Shown here piece after piece: positions 4,792-5,036 of a DNA stretch of 5,036 nucleotides. Source of the stretch: Roseiflexaceae bacterium (GTDB lineage Bacteria > Chloroflexota > Chloroflexia > Chloroflexales > Roseiflexaceae); the NCBI GenBank assembly GCA_947462525.1, contig CANHPK010000168.1:1-5036 (forward strand), in the 5' to 3' direction. Every line of letters starts with the position of its first letter. Position 1 is the stretch's first letter. Made by a program: the position numbers and the translations under genes. Below the pieces are notes generated by a model. That model searched no databases, was not told the origin of the DNA, and saw only the letters and a list, made by a program, of their open reading frames with translations.

Positions 4792-5036
4792 ATGTCGTCG
4801 ACCACACCGCTCACACAGCCACACTTGCGCGTCATAGCAGCCTGCGCCAAGACCTTGAGCACCACTCAGCCGTTCGATGCGCGGGTTGCGCAGGTTTTTG
4901 TGTCGATGCGCACGGTGATGTCGTTCGACGAGGTACGGCTCAGTTACTGGACCGACTTCCCCACACGCCAAGGACTGGTCCACGTGGTCGGAGGCGGCAC
5001 TTGGGGCATCGCCTGGGACGACGAGATGGTGCAGGC
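4792..5036 (+). CDS. N-terminus of a possible GAF-type sensor protein (3' end outside window)
   Basis: The ATG at 4792 is the only start in this frame after the stop at 4768-4770, and the frame is open to the window edge (81 complete codons). The start HLRVIAACAKTLSTTQPFDA followed by RVAQVFVSMRTVMSFDEVRL is a helix, a short Thr-rich turn, a second helix and then a strand. This is the pattern seen at the start of GAF domains in bacterial sensor kinases, phosphatases and diguanylate cyclases, where a Leu-rich helix with a TTxDxD-like turn precedes the Phe-Asp-x-(V/A) strand. The following segment, SYWTDFPTRQGLVHVVGGGT, would be the next strands. The family call is inference from this pattern; the output domain lies outside the window. 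A good promoter is present upstream, but the Shine-Dalgarno is weak. It may be an unrelated protein. Confidence 0.65.
   Translation, partial: MSSTTPLTQPHLRVIAACAKTLSTTQPFDARVAQVFVSMRTVMSFDEVRLSYWTDFPTRQGLVHVVGGGTWGIAWDDEMVQ

Noticed and set aside
4435..4983. 182-codon minus-strand open frame through the repeats and the last gene
   Set aside because: It crosses the promoter and the N-terminus of the plus-strand gene, has no plausible domain, and repeats similar peptides only because the DNA units repeat. Base differences between the units change amino acids freely.

Overview
The window looks like part of a moderately GC-rich genome, most probably a filamentous or related Chloroflexota (Chloroflexia). 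That is an inference from style only. The lipoprotein has a long Ala/Pro/Thr/Glu linker after its lipobox, and a large secreted pentapeptide protein ends in a Thr/Ala/Arg/Pro tail. Both are common in that phylum. No rRNA, tRNA or named marker gene is present to confirm it.

Layout, left to right. (1) Bases 1-509, minus strand: the N-terminal 169 residues of an ABC-transporter substrate-binding lipoprotein of the NMT1/THI5-like (SsuA/TauA/NrtA) type, cut by the window edge. (2) Bases 510-853: a divergent intergenic region. It holds an extended -10 promoter for the lipoprotein, an imperfect inverted repeat overlapping it, a GC-rich middle with no recognisable gene, and an AT-rich leader with a short palindrome and ribosome binding site next to the following gene. 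(3) Bases 854-4345, plus strand: one intact 1163-residue secreted pentapeptide-repeat protein. It has about 148 pentapeptides interrupted by eleven copies of a 29-residue Trp module. (4) Bases 4346-4791: an intergenic region dominated by three related hairpin-bearing repeat units in +, -, + orientation, followed by a near-consensus sigma-70 promoter. (5) Bases 4792-5036, plus strand: the first 81 residues of a protein that resembles the start of a GAF-type sensor module, cut by the window edge.

The three genes do not look like one operon. The first two are divergent, and the third has its own promoter beyond the repeat cluster. No shared pathway is evident. The lipoprotein should sit outside the membrane and feed an ABC permease, the pentapeptide protein should be exported, and the last gene may be a cytoplasmic sensor.

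The most notable signals are two. First, in the pentapeptide protein all ten spacings between consecutive Trp modules equal 28 + 5n residues, so pentapeptide register is kept through every interruption. Modules 1-4 and 8-11 also form a matched, equally spaced duplicated block at a constant offset of 741 residues. Second, the three downstream repeat units keep base-paired hairpins although their stem sequences differ, including compensatory pair swaps. The modules themselves resemble sequence found in other bacterial pentapeptide proteins, so the novelty, if any, lies in the architecture and in the repeat family. I do not see proof of a new multi-gene system.
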